Below, one piece after another: positions 36,531-48,693 of a DNA stretch of 64,000 bases. The notes beneath the pieces are model-generated. The model saw only the letters and a list, made by a program, of their open reading frames with translations. It was not told where the DNA came from and did not search any database. Both the position numbers and the translations under genes were made by a program. Each line of letters begins with the position of its first letter. Within the stretch, counting starts at the first letter, position 1. The DNA is taken from contig NC_084939.1 in assembly GCF_958298935.1 (NCBI RefSeq), forward strand, positions 4,417,501-4,481,500, read 5' to 3'. This stretch comes from Phragmites australis. Its lineage: Eukaryota > Streptophyta > Magnoliopsida > Poales > Poaceae.

Positions 36531-36851
36531 CACTACGTGAAAAAAGGTTATGGGTGACGGGTGGTAACCATCATTAGTGACGGATCCCACACCTGTCACC
36601 CCAAACGTGTCACTGATGAGTCATCATTGGTAACGGGTCACAACTTGACCCGTCACTAATGAGGTCAGAGGTGACGGGTCGTAACAGTGACTCGTTACTT
36701 ATGACTGATAAGCGTTTTTCACGTTTTTAGACACTAAAAAAGTCAAAGAAAAAAATATTTTTTCACCTGAGCCACCCCCACACAGGGGCCCATCGCATAT
36801 GCCCCACAAGTCACACATTTTCTCAAATTGTTTTTAGTCTTTGCGTTCTGT

Positions 36852-36906
36852 GAGAATCGAACACGCGACCTCCCCTCGCGCGCGAACCCACTAACCACCT
36901 CAGCTA
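36852..36906 (-). other. tRNA-like A-box/B-box module in CACTA 2
   Basis: Minus strand: TAGCTGAGGTGG followed by TGTTCGATTCTC, spanning 55 bases, close to the spacing in real tRNAs. Homologous to the module at 33399-33448. The T-arm pairs at 3 of 5 positions and no acceptor stem is seen. Confidence 0.5.
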
Positions 36907-37321
36907 TCACGTCGTTGTGCTAGAAACCAGATATTTTATCCTTTTAACCTTTGTTGCCGAAGGTCATAGGTGACGGGTCACACTTATGACTGTTTTTGCT
37001 GAATTGTTGAGTACTGAATTGTTTGATATCGAATTCAGTGAATTGTTGATTACTAAATTGTTAATTTACATATAAAATTTTTCTTCATCCAAAGAATTAT
37101 AAATATTTTATGAATTTCTGAATACCTCATGCCAACGATCACAATTTGATAGGTGAACCAGAGTGCCTTCGGTAAAACAGGCATAACTTTTACATACGGA
37201 CTCCGATTTTGATATTTTTTTACTCAACGGATATCTACAGAAAAAGTTTCATCCAAATTCTGCTTGGAAGATTGAGTTCTCGCCCCCTAAAGTTTCTGCA
37301 CCATTTTTGGAATACGCGTTT

Positions 37322-39991
37322 TGAAAGGACAATGATGTCTCCTAGAGGGGAGGGTGAATAGGCGTTTTACAAAAATTCATCCTCTTTTTACCGTTGGCCT
37401 AAACTTACAACGGAATATAAATTAACGGATTTTTCACAAGTGAAAAACCTAAATATGCTAGGCTCAACTAGTGCACACATAAATAAGTGTGAAAGTTTAC
37501 AATCCTAGGGTGACAAGAATTACTCAAATTTAGCAAAAGATATGCAATAAGACTCAAATTGAAAAAAGCTGAAAACACTGTTCATATACCTGAAATTACT
37601 GTTCATCTGGATACTCCGGTGAAGGCCGGAGTCTCCGGGTTATACAGGTCCGGAAACTCCGGTGAAGTCCGAATTCTCCGGTTTCTGTACAAAACAGAGC
37701 CCGAAACTGAATAAAAAGGATGGGTAGAGAGTTCTAGCTCAAACCAAGTGATGTCGTGTGTTTCCAGAGATGATTCCAAGTAGATCCACAGAGAACCTAC
37801 ACTCAAATACACACAAACAAGTAGATCGAGCAATATGCACAAAGATTTGAACAAGAATTCAAAAGTAAAGATACAAGAGGAGAAACAAAGATTTGTTTCC
37901 CGAAGTTCGGATTCACCACCGTGAATCCCACGTCTCCGTTGAGGAAGCTCCAACGAGCCGGGTCTCTTTCAATCGGTTTCCTCTATTCACTCTTGATTTC
38001 TTCCCTTGCGGAGGCGAAATCGAGCCCTTCACAAACTTCCGCGGCAACCCATAACCTTAGGTGCTCGTCGGCGACGCCTAGCCACCTAGGAGGCTTAACC
38101 TCCAAGAGTAACAAACACAACGATGAACTTCTTGCCGAGAACTCAAGTGCTCAAGATTGGATTTTAGCTCACATACACTCAATCTTCTAATCTCACAACC
38201 TAACTCTCTTTTCTTCTCAAATCACACACTAGATTGGAGTGGGAAGGAGTTCTTTTGGCTCTAAAGGATGTTCTTTTCGTGCCCTTGCAGCAGCCCCAAA
38301 AGGATGGGGTGAGTGGGGTATAAATAGCCCACTTCAAAGAACTAGCCGTTATTGTTCTGACACACCTACCCCGGAGTATCCAGTGAACACCGGAGTATCC
38401 AGTCTTAATTCCAAAACGGCGTCAGAACTGTCACAGAACTGTGTCAGAACTAGCCGTTATGCTCTTTTCTGGACTTTACCGGACTATCCGGCCTATACTG
38501 GAGTCTCCGATCGGCACTTAACACAGAAAACAGCCCCGGAGACTTCCCGTAGTCTCCGACCACTCCAGGTACCGGAGTATCCGGACTTCACCGGAGTCTC
38601 CGGCCACTCCAAGTACCGGAGTATCCGGACTTCACCGGAGTATCCGGACACAGCACAGCTGACCTCCGAAAAACGACGATAACTTTTGATCCCGGAGTCC
38701 GATTTCGACGATTTTGGACTCTATGGAAAGCTTATTCAGAGGGCTACACATACCAACTGAATTCATGACCTAAAACACATAGGATCAAACTAGGAACACT
38801 CCAAAACCCATTTTGGACACTTCCACACTTTTCGCTCCGGACTCTTAACAAGAAATTCTCACTTTGGGTTTGGTTGGGAACTCTTGAGCACCGAGACGCG
38901 ATAATTAGCTCACGTTGCATCCCTCTTAATAGTGTGGCATACCTATACTCAAATTCAGAGATAAAACTCGTTTGAACCACTTTGAGCATTTGAAAACTTT
39001 CAAGTACCGTTTGTTTCTTTCAAACCTTGAGAGTTGCCAACTTCCATATATTCTTCACTTGATTCTTCATATGATTGATGTGAATCATCTATAGCTTCCC
39101 ATGGCCTCGCACGGTCCATCGGTGCAAAGCCTTTACTCGCTCTTCACCACCGCCTTGGTCCTTCGACGCTAAGCCATTTGCTTGCCCTTCATCACGGATG
39201 GTCCATCGCAGCCGAGTCTTACTTGCCCTTCACCGTCTTGCCATAGAAAACCACTTTGTATTCAACATCTTCAAGGAATTCATTTTATCAAATATGGAGT
39301 CCACTCTTGTTCTTCACTCTTTGCATATATGATTTCAATTCAATTTATGCCTTCTCATGGATCCTAACCCCAACTCGCTCTCAAGTACAAAGCACATGGG
39401 TTAGTCCATAAAACCTAAATGACAATATTTATATCTTAAGTTACTTGATCTCCACAAGTAACTTATTAGCCTTCATGCATATTGTCAATATTCATATAGA
39501 ACCTAACCCCACTCATTCTTAAACACATAGCACACGGGTTAGTCCATAAAACTCTATTGACAAGTCATACCTTTAGTTACTTGATCTCCATAAGTAACTT
39601 AGCCTTCAAGCTTATTGCTAATCTTATTTAGCTTCTTCTTCTTCTTATGAGCAACACTAAAATCTCAATGACTTTTGATGTAATTTTTTGAACTCATGGC
39701 ATTTCTCAAAGATTCCATGCTTCATCATTTATGCATCTCCTATGGAATAACCTAATAACAATTCTCAATATGATTGTTAGTCCAAAGGCATTGTCATCAC
39801 TTAGCCGAGCATCACCTAGAGATCATTCATCTTGATGCATTTTCAATCTCACCATTTACCTAGAGCTCATACATATCTTTGATCCATGCATCACCTATGG
39901 AACAACCTACTAATAAACTCAACACCATTGTTAATACATAGGTATTGTCATTAATTACCAAAACCACACATAGGGGCTAGATGCACTTTCA
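37322..39991 (-). mobile_element. Solo copia-type LTR, 2670 bp, nested in CACTA 2
   Basis: Flanked by CGTTT on both sides (37317-37321 and 39992-39996). CACTA 1 has the uninterrupted site (GCGTTTGTGTCTATAGCCGC near 33961). On the minus strand it starts TGAAAGTGCATCTAGCCCC and ends ...CATTGTCCTTTCA. The interior holds many CCGGAGTATCCGG-type motifs (37610-38650). No PBS, no coding interior. Confidence 0.88.
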
Positions 39992-40170
39992 CGTTTGTGT
40001 CCATAGCCGCCACCCCTTACATCAAAATTGAGCAAAAATGTATAATGGTTCCTATTCTAGTGCTGTTGAGGTGAGAAACAATAAGAGAAAAATAAAAAAA
40101 TAAAAAATATTCTTGTCATAAGTCATTGGTGACGAGTCGTAACACTAACCTATCACCAATGAAGTCATTG

Positions 40171-42536
40171 GTGCTGCACGAGAAAAAAAAGAAAAATACC
40201 GTCATTAGTGACGAGCAGCACGGCGAGCAGACGCAGTGGGCGTAGTGAGCGGCGGACTCGGGGCCCCATGGAACCTCGTGGGGAAAACTCTATCCCCGCC
40301 CCAGCCCCGACCTGGACTCGGGGCCCCGCGTGGGGAAAACTCGCCCCGTCCCTATCCCGTTCGGGGTGGATCCCCTCCTCCATGGGGAAAATTACCATCC
40401 CTATCTAGCCAGCATTAGCAATCTACTCTCAAAGTTTATTTCATATCATGATGTCAAGAAACATGTCACACACAAGTAACATGTCAACACTTAAGAAAAG
40501 CGGGAAATTCAAAAATCTATTGAAACTGACCAAGTGAACAACTATTGCACATAACAAACAACACATGTCCTTCTCATGTCCCTCGAGTATTTCTTTCAGA
40601 TGCTCCTTGCTAGGCAGCTTAGATGTATGCCTTGGTCCTTTTTGTCTCCCTCCATTACTACTCTAAAGATGTAAAGCAGGCAAAAGAAAACACATTATCT
40701 CATCATCTTCTTCCTCCCTCTTCCTAGTTAGACACTCCATTCTTAAATCCATTTTGCTACACAACAATTAGTATTTATTTTCTACCCCAAATAATTTAAC
40801 TAAACAGGGCAAGAAAATTATTTCAAGCAGGAAAACATCAAATCAGCATGAATAAAAACCCATTTGGCTTATATGTTTAATTACCACTCCCTATTCGAAC
40901 CTATCCAAAACATTTGAGAAATTTGTCATTGACTTGTCAGCAAGGATCAAAACATAACATATAGAGATATTACTTGTGTAATCTATATTAAAGATTTAGC
41001 AAATAAAGAACTCCAAAACCAGGATGAGATTGCACATGCGTAAGTGGTGCATAATGGAGAAACTTTTCTTAATGCACCAGCTAGCTACAACACAATTAAG
41101 CAACATGTCGAAAAGACATTTGTTTTACTACTCATAAAATAGGCACCAAACAACAACTCATGAAATGTACAATAGGCACCAGTTCGTAGCCATTGTTCAA
41201 TTATTTTGCATATGCTAGTGAGTAGTGACAAGCATGAGAGATCAAATACACACAAGTGGATAGAAGTTCTCTTTGTACTAATGAATCAATTGGCATGTTA
41301 TCATGTTGAGACCAGGGCGAATGAGGAACCTCTGTGCAATTCCCATGGTTATAATTGCATGTGGTTAGTGCATGTAAGACAAACATTCGACATCTACTAG
41401 CAACCATGAAGAAATTTGAAAAGATACCAACAAAAATAAATCCCCCTCTCTATCCACACCATACGAGATCTCCAAGCATCGATGCCCTCAAGATGGCACA
41501 ATAGTCCACTAATACAACACTGAGCAAGGGAGGATGGGAAGAGGAAGAAGAGCAGCAAGTACCAGCCGTCGGTGTAGGAGAGGAGCAGCCGTCAGATCAG
41601 CAAGTTGCGCGAGTGGCTGAGCAGCAGCAGCCGGGTCAACGAGGGGCACGCGTGGTCGAGCAGCATCCACCGGAGTCGACCTGTGAGCCACCAGATCATG
41701 AGGTGAGCAGCCGGTTGCAGAGGAGAGGAGTGCGTGGACGAGCAGCCGGATCGGAGAGGAGTAGGCGTGCAGCATGTGGACTAGCAGCCAGATCGGAACG
41801 ACGAGCAGATGAGCAGTCCTAGACGCCGGAGGTGAGAAGGGCAGGCGATGCACAGCTAGAGCTTGGAGCGCACAAGACCACGGACGACGGCCCGTTCCCG
41901 GCCTCGATAGGAGATTTCTTATTTTCTCTCGGATCGGTGTAGATCGGGCGTGGGTCGCTCCAATCCATGGCCCAGCCAAATGCACTTTTAGCTTGATATA
42001 GGGATTTGGCCCACACATATATCTGGTTCCACTGGTGGCGTGGATAGGGCCTCAATCCATGCCGATCCATGGTCTGCCAAACAAGCCTGAATGGGTTCCT
42101 TGCCACCTTGGGCACGCAGTGCTCCCCTCTGATTCCGGTGTCAAGCTACTGTCACCGGGTCGCCTCTACCCTGCCACTGCCGCAATGCTTCTCTGCATAT
42201 ATAGAGCGCCTGTGCCCGCGTGCTTGTGCGACCAGGCAGCTATGCCAATGCTGAGCTCGACCTAATTAGTCCATGGAGGACGGTGGCGGAGCTATGATTT
42301 TTTCAAGACTAGGGCCAAAACTAAGAGGCTAAAACAACTCATACCAGGCAACATTTGAGATATAAGGCCATCTCCAGCAGCTACCTCAAATTTTCATCCT
42401 AAAAAATACTATTACAGCATCCCCTATCACTATTACAGCATCTCTTATTTTTTCATCTCCAACAGTTACCCTATTTCCTTCCTTCCATTACTCTTTTCCT
42501 CCCTCTGGACTCACGGTCAGCCTCTGTGAACAGTAC
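40171..42536. other. Transposon debris
   Basis: 40200-40410 is GC-rich with GGGGCCCC and GGGGAAAA blocks of a transposon type. On the minus strand at about 40760-40540 a fragment reads RMECLTRKREEEDDEI and GPRHTSKLPSKEHLKEILEG, resembling the N-terminal region of another ALP1-like Harbinger transposase. 41510-42020 is GC-rich without a domain. Near 42287 a hAT-like start (GTGGCGGAGC) occurs, and near 42363 a MITE-like end (GGCCATCTCCAGCAGC). Confidence 0.45.
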
Positions 42537-42773
42537 TGTAGCAATTGAACAGTACATGACTCCTCTTATATGTGCTTCTTCCTCCTTTTCCTCCTCTCGA
42601 TTCCCCTCATGTATCGCTAGCCTCTTTTTCTAGACCCCTCTAGATTCTTTTAGATCCCTTCTCCCTTCCTATCCGGCTATCCCCTACTCAATTCTCTCAG
42701 TTGTATCCAAAATCTGCTGTTGTTATATCAGAGACTACTCATGTGCTTGGTTAATGGAGACGGTTGCTAACAA
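42537..42773 (+). repeat. 5' LTR, 237 bp
   Basis: Starts TGTAGCAATTGAAC and ends GGTTGCTAACA. It aligns along its length with 48325-48353 plus 52639-52846, including ATTCCCCTCATGTATC and CTCAATTCTCTCAGTTGTAT. Confidence 0.82.
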
Positions 42774-42852
42774 TTGGTATCGAGAGCTAGTCGATCCTAG
42801 GGATTTGGGCAGGGATATCGTGTGGAAGATGTAAGGGAGCAGTGGTTGTGAT

Positions 42853-43170
42853 TTGGGGCCGGATTCTTTCAACAATTGTAACTACAAGGCCAGCGCCCGC
42901 AACCTGTTCGATGAAATGTCCCCAAGCGGCTCGAGATCACACAATCGCATCCTCAAGGTCAAGATTCATAGAGCTCGCTATCCCATCACTGAGGAGGTTC
43001 TGCGTCAAGTGTTTGATCCATTTGGAGCGGTGGAAGAGGTGCATTTGTGTGGTGGAACAAATCATGTTGAGGCTCCAGTTGCATTTCTATCGAAGCATGA
43101 CGCTGTAGAAGCTTATGGGCAGCTGCATGGACGGAACATCTATGATGGTTGCTGTCAGCTCGACATTTAG
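42853..43170 (+). pseudogene. PTB-type RRM fragment inside the LTR element
   Basis: The frame reads ILKVKIHRARYPITEEVLRQ, VFDPFGAVEEVHLCGG and LHGRNIYDGCCQLDI, then a stop. This is one RNA-recognition motif with RNP2-like LKVKIH and RNP1-like VEAPVAFLS. The NIYDGCCQLDI end resembles RRMs of polypyrimidine-tract-binding proteins (family role: splicing regulation by binding U/C-rich RNA). Only one RRM is present, the stop follows directly, and there is no convincing ATG (the open frame begins at a TTG). It is best explained as host mRNA sequence carried by the retroelement. Binding activity is not established. Confidence 0.7.
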
Positions 43171-44893
43171 TATGGGTCGTTTCAGGAGCCTGACGTGGGC
43201 CCGGTCACGAGCAGTCGTGACACCATAGCAAGTTCGTCGTCCTGCTCCAAGCTTCCTCTACGTCCATCATCATAAAGGAGGCTGTTCCCGACCCCGGTGC
43301 TGGTGCAGCAGTGTCACCGGCCATTGACGCCACCACCAGCGACGCCAATGTCGACCTACCCACCAACTGCTCGACGACATTCCCAAGCTCCGACGTCGAC
43401 GTTCCGGTGTCTACAAGCGTACCATGCGCTGCTCCGACTTCGTCACCGACCTCTATGCTACTCGGCGCCCACAGCAGGAGCCCTGCGTTGTCGAGCTTGG
43501 CAACATGGTTGCATGCCAGCCCAGGTACGCACCAAGTTTTTGATAAAATGCCAAGGAGTCATGGCGTCTTCTCCAACTGCAACATCAGCATGATGACGGC
43601 CGTGAACATATCCACGGCTACATTGGCTTCACCCACAACAACCACAGTGTTAGGCATCGCCACGCTTCCGGTGAAGGATTTGCTTGGTGGCAGCCGCGAC
43701 ATGGTTACCAGCTCCTTTGACTCAAGAGGTGAGCTCGCTATTGTGCGCAGTGCCTACTGGATGGCACACGAGGTGTTAGGGAGCATCTGTGATGAGAGTA
43801 TGTTGGTCCTGTGGCCACCACCGGCAAAGAGGGTTGGGCAGCAACCATGGTCACCGCCTGCAGGACTGGAGATCATGCATGACAATGCTGAGTCGGGCTT
43901 TGTGACACTCGTCTTCCATGGTGAGGAGAATTGGGTCAAGCGGCAGCCTCTATGCTATTGATGATGATGAGTGACGGGGCTGATCTGCGACCAACACCGT
44001 GGCCGTCTTTCAACATGGTTGATGACGGTTCGGCGAGATGGTGTTTCAGTTGGTTATGGAGGCCCCCATGGTTACTTCGAGCTCGACGAAACATCAGATG
44101 TGTGCGTACTGAACCTGTAGAGTCCTAGGTATACATATTGATGATATCATTGAGGCCAGTTGCTACTCCTGCTGCTGGGGCCATGGGTTGTGTGGTGCTG
44201 TTAATGAGGATGCTCTCAAAGTGCATGAGATTGTGGCTTGGGTTGCTTGGTCCTGAAATGGTGAACGCATCTATGCTTTGCAACAAGATCTGTGGTTTAT
44301 TAGAGCAGCTAAAAGTGGTTAATCATGGAAGAGGCATTGGCATTGCGGTTTCCAGCATGCACATGAGAGTTTCTAGCAGTAAAGAGCATCAGCCATGGGA
44401 TCCAAGAATAATGGTGGAAAGCTTCACTTATTCACTGTTGATGCATGACTGGAATATTTCTCTCCACAAGGCAAATACTAGCTGCTTCTTGAAAGGTCTG
44501 TATGAAATGCTAGGCATACGGGAATTGTTGGTGACAAATATTTTGTACAAGGCTCAATTTCATTGGTACATTGCTGTTTGTGCTGAGTTTTCTAAGGCTG
44601 ATAGGATATGTCCTTGAGAACCAATGGCTTGGAATGTGCAGCTAGCATGGTTAGGCTATGAGTTAACTCAAGAGCCAAAACAGCGAAAGTGTGGTGGATC
44701 CTATCGTTGCTATACAGACAATTTTGCCTTGTGTCAAGTGATGGAACGGGATCGCAACCTGAGTTGTGAACAGATTATTTTGCCTGAGTTGTTTGCTTAT
44801 TCAGATGGCCAAGAACTCAGAGAGTTACATATGGAATATTCTCTTGGGTGGCAACTCTCGTGTAGAACTCTATGGAATTTCTGCATGCCATGA
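43171..44893 (+). pseudogene. Decayed internal coding region of the LTR element, unidentified
   Basis: Same-strand open frames at 43311-43961, 44138-44617 and 44624-44893 appear to be pieces of one or two ORFs split by stops. They include a Ser/Thr/Pro/Ala-rich stretch, LEIMHDNAESGFVTLVFHGE, and PWDPRIMVESFTYSLLMHDW. I recognise no catalytic motif (no YxDD, no DDE, no zinc knuckle). Confidence 0.4.
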
Positions 44894-45483
44894 AAACTTG
44901 GAACTCTATGGAATTTCTGCAGCATTTTCTCATGGGGAGGACGACACTGGATTCATTTCAGCAAATGGTTCTTACGAGTGATAGTACAATTAAAGCTTTG
45001 CTTGCCGGTCATATTAAAGTCTTCCAACCAAGTTGGTTTGTGAAGGACCGGGTTCCTGTGCAGTCGCTAGTGTGACTGCAACTTAAGCAGTCGCACTAGC
45101 GGCCGTCGGATGCGAAGCAGACGGGTGAGGCTTGCGCGGAATACTGTGGCAGTTGGTACTGTAGCGATCAATCTGTGCTGTTCATCACGAAAACGGACGT
45201 CCGAGAATCGGTGCAGTCGACTGCGACTGGATCCCATCGCGTTTGTCAATGTTGCTCATCTCATACCGAAGGCCAGTGCAAGGTGGTTGAAGCGACATGA
45301 TGGGAGGCTATTCAATTCGAATCAGTTTACTGCATCTTATATTGTGTTCTTCTTTCAAACATGGGATTCCTGCGGCATCAATGTATCGGCTGGAGGACAA
45401 ACCAATTTCCAAGAAGGGAGGGATGTTAGCTACCTCCTGTACCTGGGCCACCTACTGCATGGGCCGTAGGCCGTGGCACTTCA
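44894..45483. other. 3' interior of the LTR element with a possible small MITE
   Basis: At 45060-45230, CAGTCGCTAGTGTGACTGCA and TGCAGTCGACTGCGACTG form imperfect inverted ends around ~170 bp. No target duplication was identified. The rest has no supported ORF. TCA at 45481-45483 is the left target duplication of CACTA 3. Confidence 0.35.
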
Positions 45484-48283
45484 CACTATCCCAAAACAGC
45501 TTTTTCGTGACGGAATTTGCCGTCAGAAATTGGTGCAATTTTGTCAGGAAATACATTTCCCGTCGATTCCCATCACAGATACACCGTCAGGAAGCCAGTG
45601 TCAGGAAATGTCACGTATCAGTGTCAGAATTCCGTCAGCTGTCCCACTTCGTTAGGTTGCCATGAGTAACCATCAAGAAAACACTTTCCCGTCGGTGTTG
45701 ACGGCTATCAGGAACTTCTATTCTCGTCGGGTTTGACTAGCGTCAGGAAATGTTATGGTTCCTGTCGGGTATCTGTCAGGAGAAAAACATGTTTCCTGAC
45801 GGTTATCACCAACCGTGTGTCAGCTGAAATGTGATTGTTTCGTCATGAAAATAGCATTTAACCGTCAGGAATGTTATGGAATGGTATGCCAATACTAATA
45901 ATTGTAAATTTAGCTGCATTTATAATCACCATTCAATAGACAACTCATACAATTGACATTACGAACACAGCTCACACAAATCGTTGAAGCCACACATCCG
46001 ACTCAATCCACATCGATAAAAGTTGCTATCTAATTTAGACTCAAGTTCATACATCAAGTGTGCTGATTATGCAAATCTGCATTTAGTGGAGCCTTGCTAA
46101 ACAAAGTCTCCCATTACTATATCAATACATCAGGAGTAAAGACAGCCAACACATGATAAATTATAATGCCAGTACGTGCAACTAACTCAGTTAGTTAATT
46201 CACGGCACAAAAGAAAGCAAGTTCATCCATCTAGTTCCAAAATATTTCCACTTTACAAAAGACTTGCAGCCATCGTGTTGATCTCCATATCTGCAGCAAT
46301 AGTTTAGGCACAATCAGTGGCCGCCGCTGTTGTTGCCCATGTTACCTGAAGCATGAGAGGATCCATCTGCAGCCCCCTCTACATGCAACAAAATAATAAA
46401 AAGAAACATGAGAGATCAGCAAATTTCAGCAATATCGATCCAGAAAGGAGGTTCAACTCCTTTGCAAAAGCAACACCATGTATATCTAACTACATTGCTT
46501 CAGCTAGCACATGATCCTTTTTTTAGGTGGAGGTATCATCTTTCTCATTTTTCTCTCACTGTAGTAAGCTTCACTGCACATATGAAAGGATGCATGAGGA
46601 GCAGAGAGAGATGACTAATGCAATGGCATAGCGATGAGTGCTGATTTCACCAAGTGCTTGCTGCTATGACTAACAATTTTCACACAGGCCACAACCATGT
46701 TATATGGGTAATGCAAATAGGACAATTGTTACTTGTCAACTATGATGCACCACACTCAACCAGCACACATACTTCTTATATATTGTGCCAAAGCAGCAGA
46801 CAACCCATGCATAAAAGTAAGATATGCTAGAACACATGCTCCACTATGGGAAGGGAAGATCTTACCATATCATTGTCTTCTTTCTGAGGTGTGCCATTTT
46901 GTTCTTCCTCAATCTTCTTAGGTGGTATATCCATTCCTATCTTGCCACAAATCATCTGCATGCAAAAAGGCACAAACATGATGCATAATTTAGAACCTTC
47001 AATACCCACACTAACAAAGAGAGAATGGTCCGGCGATGAAGATTGGCTACACCAGAGCATTTTCCAGGATTGGTGTTTCTTGGTGGCAGAAGGAGTTTGA
47101 ACACACCGGATGGTCCGACGCATACATCGATAGCTTTAGCAGAGTGTTTTCCAAAGTTTTTCTCTCGACTCAGTGGAGAAAGGAGTTATACTCGTCGGAT
47201 GGTCCAGCGTGTGAACAGGAGGCTTCGCCGGAGCATTTCAAAGTAGTAACGACTAGTGACTGCTAGCAATGGAGGCTGTGAGTAGAGGATACACACCGGA
47301 TGGTCCAGTGTCTGGAAGTGGTGCATGACGGAACATCCGTCATTCACGAAAAAAGTGACCGTTGAGGCAACGGCTAATTCGCGGGGTTGATGTTATAAAT
47401 ACCCCCCCCCCACTCGGTCATTTGAATGTGCTGGAGTCCAGAGAAGCTCATAGACACTTGAGAAGACATCCAAGCTACCAAAGTGCTAAAAGTGATCATC
47501 CAAGACAATTAAGCATAATATTAGGGAGTGATTAGTGCTAATAGGCTTGGAGAAAGTTGTTGCTAGGTGTTACTGCCTAGAGAGAGGATCAAGGAGTGAT
47601 CCTACATTGTACCAAGTGGAACGTCGGCACCTTGGAGTCTTGGTTGCTCGCCGACACCGTGAGCCTTGGTGGCTCATACTTGTTGACCCTCTGATTTGGT
47701 GTGAAGCAGTGACAAGACTCTTGTACAGGGACACGAAGACCCTTGCCTTGGTGGCTCAAGCTCTAAAGTGAAGATGGCAGCAAGTGACTGGAAGAGAGAC
47801 TTGTGGTGAGACCTTGTCTTGGTGTCTTGGTGGCTCAACCTCCTTGAGTTCTAAGTGGCTCAAGGGTTGTGACCGGGTGCCGTCCTGGAGCTATACCCTA
47901 AGTGACTGCTCCAACGTGGACTAGGGGTGGCATTTATGCCATTGATACCACAGGATAAAAATCTCTTGTGCCAAGTTTTCTTTCTCTACCATCTTTACAT
48001 TTTCGCATTTACATACTTGCAATCTACATTTGTTTGTTTACCTTTCTAGAGTAGTTTGCTTGGATTGGCTATAGGTTGCAAACCTTTTTGAACAGTAGAG
48101 TAGACACACTAGATGAACCTAGAGCACATTTAGATAGAAATTGATATAGGTTTATTTTGTAAAGTTTTTGGATCCAATTAGATTTAGGTGTCCTAATTCA
48201 CCCCCTCTTAGAACGTCACCGATCCCTACATGGGCCGTAGGGAATAATCCTACCCGTCAGGGAAAAACTGGTTTGGGATAGTG
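45484..48283. mobile_element. CACTA element 3, 2800 bp, different family from 1 and 2
   Basis: Left end CACTATCCCAAAACAG, right end CTGGTTTGGGATAGTG, flanked by TCA (45481-45483 and 48284-48286). The left subterminal region to about 45880 is packed with CGTCAGGAA-type repeats. Minus-strand fragments near 46970-46320 read MQMICGKIGMDIPPKKIEEE and GAADGSSHASGNMGNNSGGH then a stop, like the end of a CACTA accessory/transposase ORF. The right part is occupied by an LTR fragment (about 46990-48230). Confidence 0.88.
46990..48230 (+). repeat. Truncated LTR fragment, inverted relative of the LTR at 31163-32705
   Basis: Its right end (CTAATTCACCCCCTCTTAGA, then ACGTCACCGATCCCTACA) is the reverse complement of the left end of the solo LTR at 31163. 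GGATGGTCC(G/A)(G/A)CG motifs occur at its left. The proper left LTR end is missing. ORFs inside are incidental. Confidence 0.75.
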
Positions 48284-48693
48284 TCAGGAGTACAAGAGCG
48301 GCCGCAGTCGCACTATCCAGGGGATGGATCAATTGAACTATACATGGCTCATCTTAGAGCAACTCCAGCAGACTAGTCAAATTTGACTGGCCATATCTTC
48401 ATTTGGCTATCCACTTCAAAAGATTCTCCCTCCATATTTCTGCACACTCCAGCGGACTAGCCAAATTCCACTCTCCATATCTCATATACTATATTTTATC
48501 TGTAATGGCTGTTTCTTGCAATGGCTTTATTCTAATGGCTATTTTGTTCAACGGCTGTATTCCAATGGCTAGTTTTTTCGAACGGCTTCCCAACGGCTAT
48601 ATCTCCACTCTATATATGGGTAGCCATCCGGTTGCTCCTCCTTCACATCATTCCTCTTCCTCCTCTCTGCTACTCCTCCTACATCGATTCAGA

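Larger units (their letters stand above)
36531..40170. mobile_element. CACTA element 2, right end lost, carrying a nested solo LTR
   Basis: Left end CACTACGTGAAAAAAGG with a TCA flank at 36528-36530, then the same GTGACGGGTC subterminal repeats and interior as CACTA 1. The interior is interrupted by the LTR 37322-39991 and resumes at 39997 (TGTCCATAGCCGCCACCCC). No CACTA terminus was found beyond about 40150, so the right end is deleted or diverged. No transposase. Confidence 0.8.

Noticed and set aside
42880..43600. PPR-protein fragments (ARNLFDEM, HQVFDKMP)
   Set aside because: Only isolated short matches without repeated 35-residue units; the RRM reading explains the first, and the second lies in a low-complexity ORF.
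45458..48241. Shared 13-mer CATGGGCCGTAGG just outside the left end and just inside the right end of CACTA 3
   Set aside because: The perfect TCA duplications and terminal repeats already fix the boundaries; the 13-mer does not extend and may be chance.
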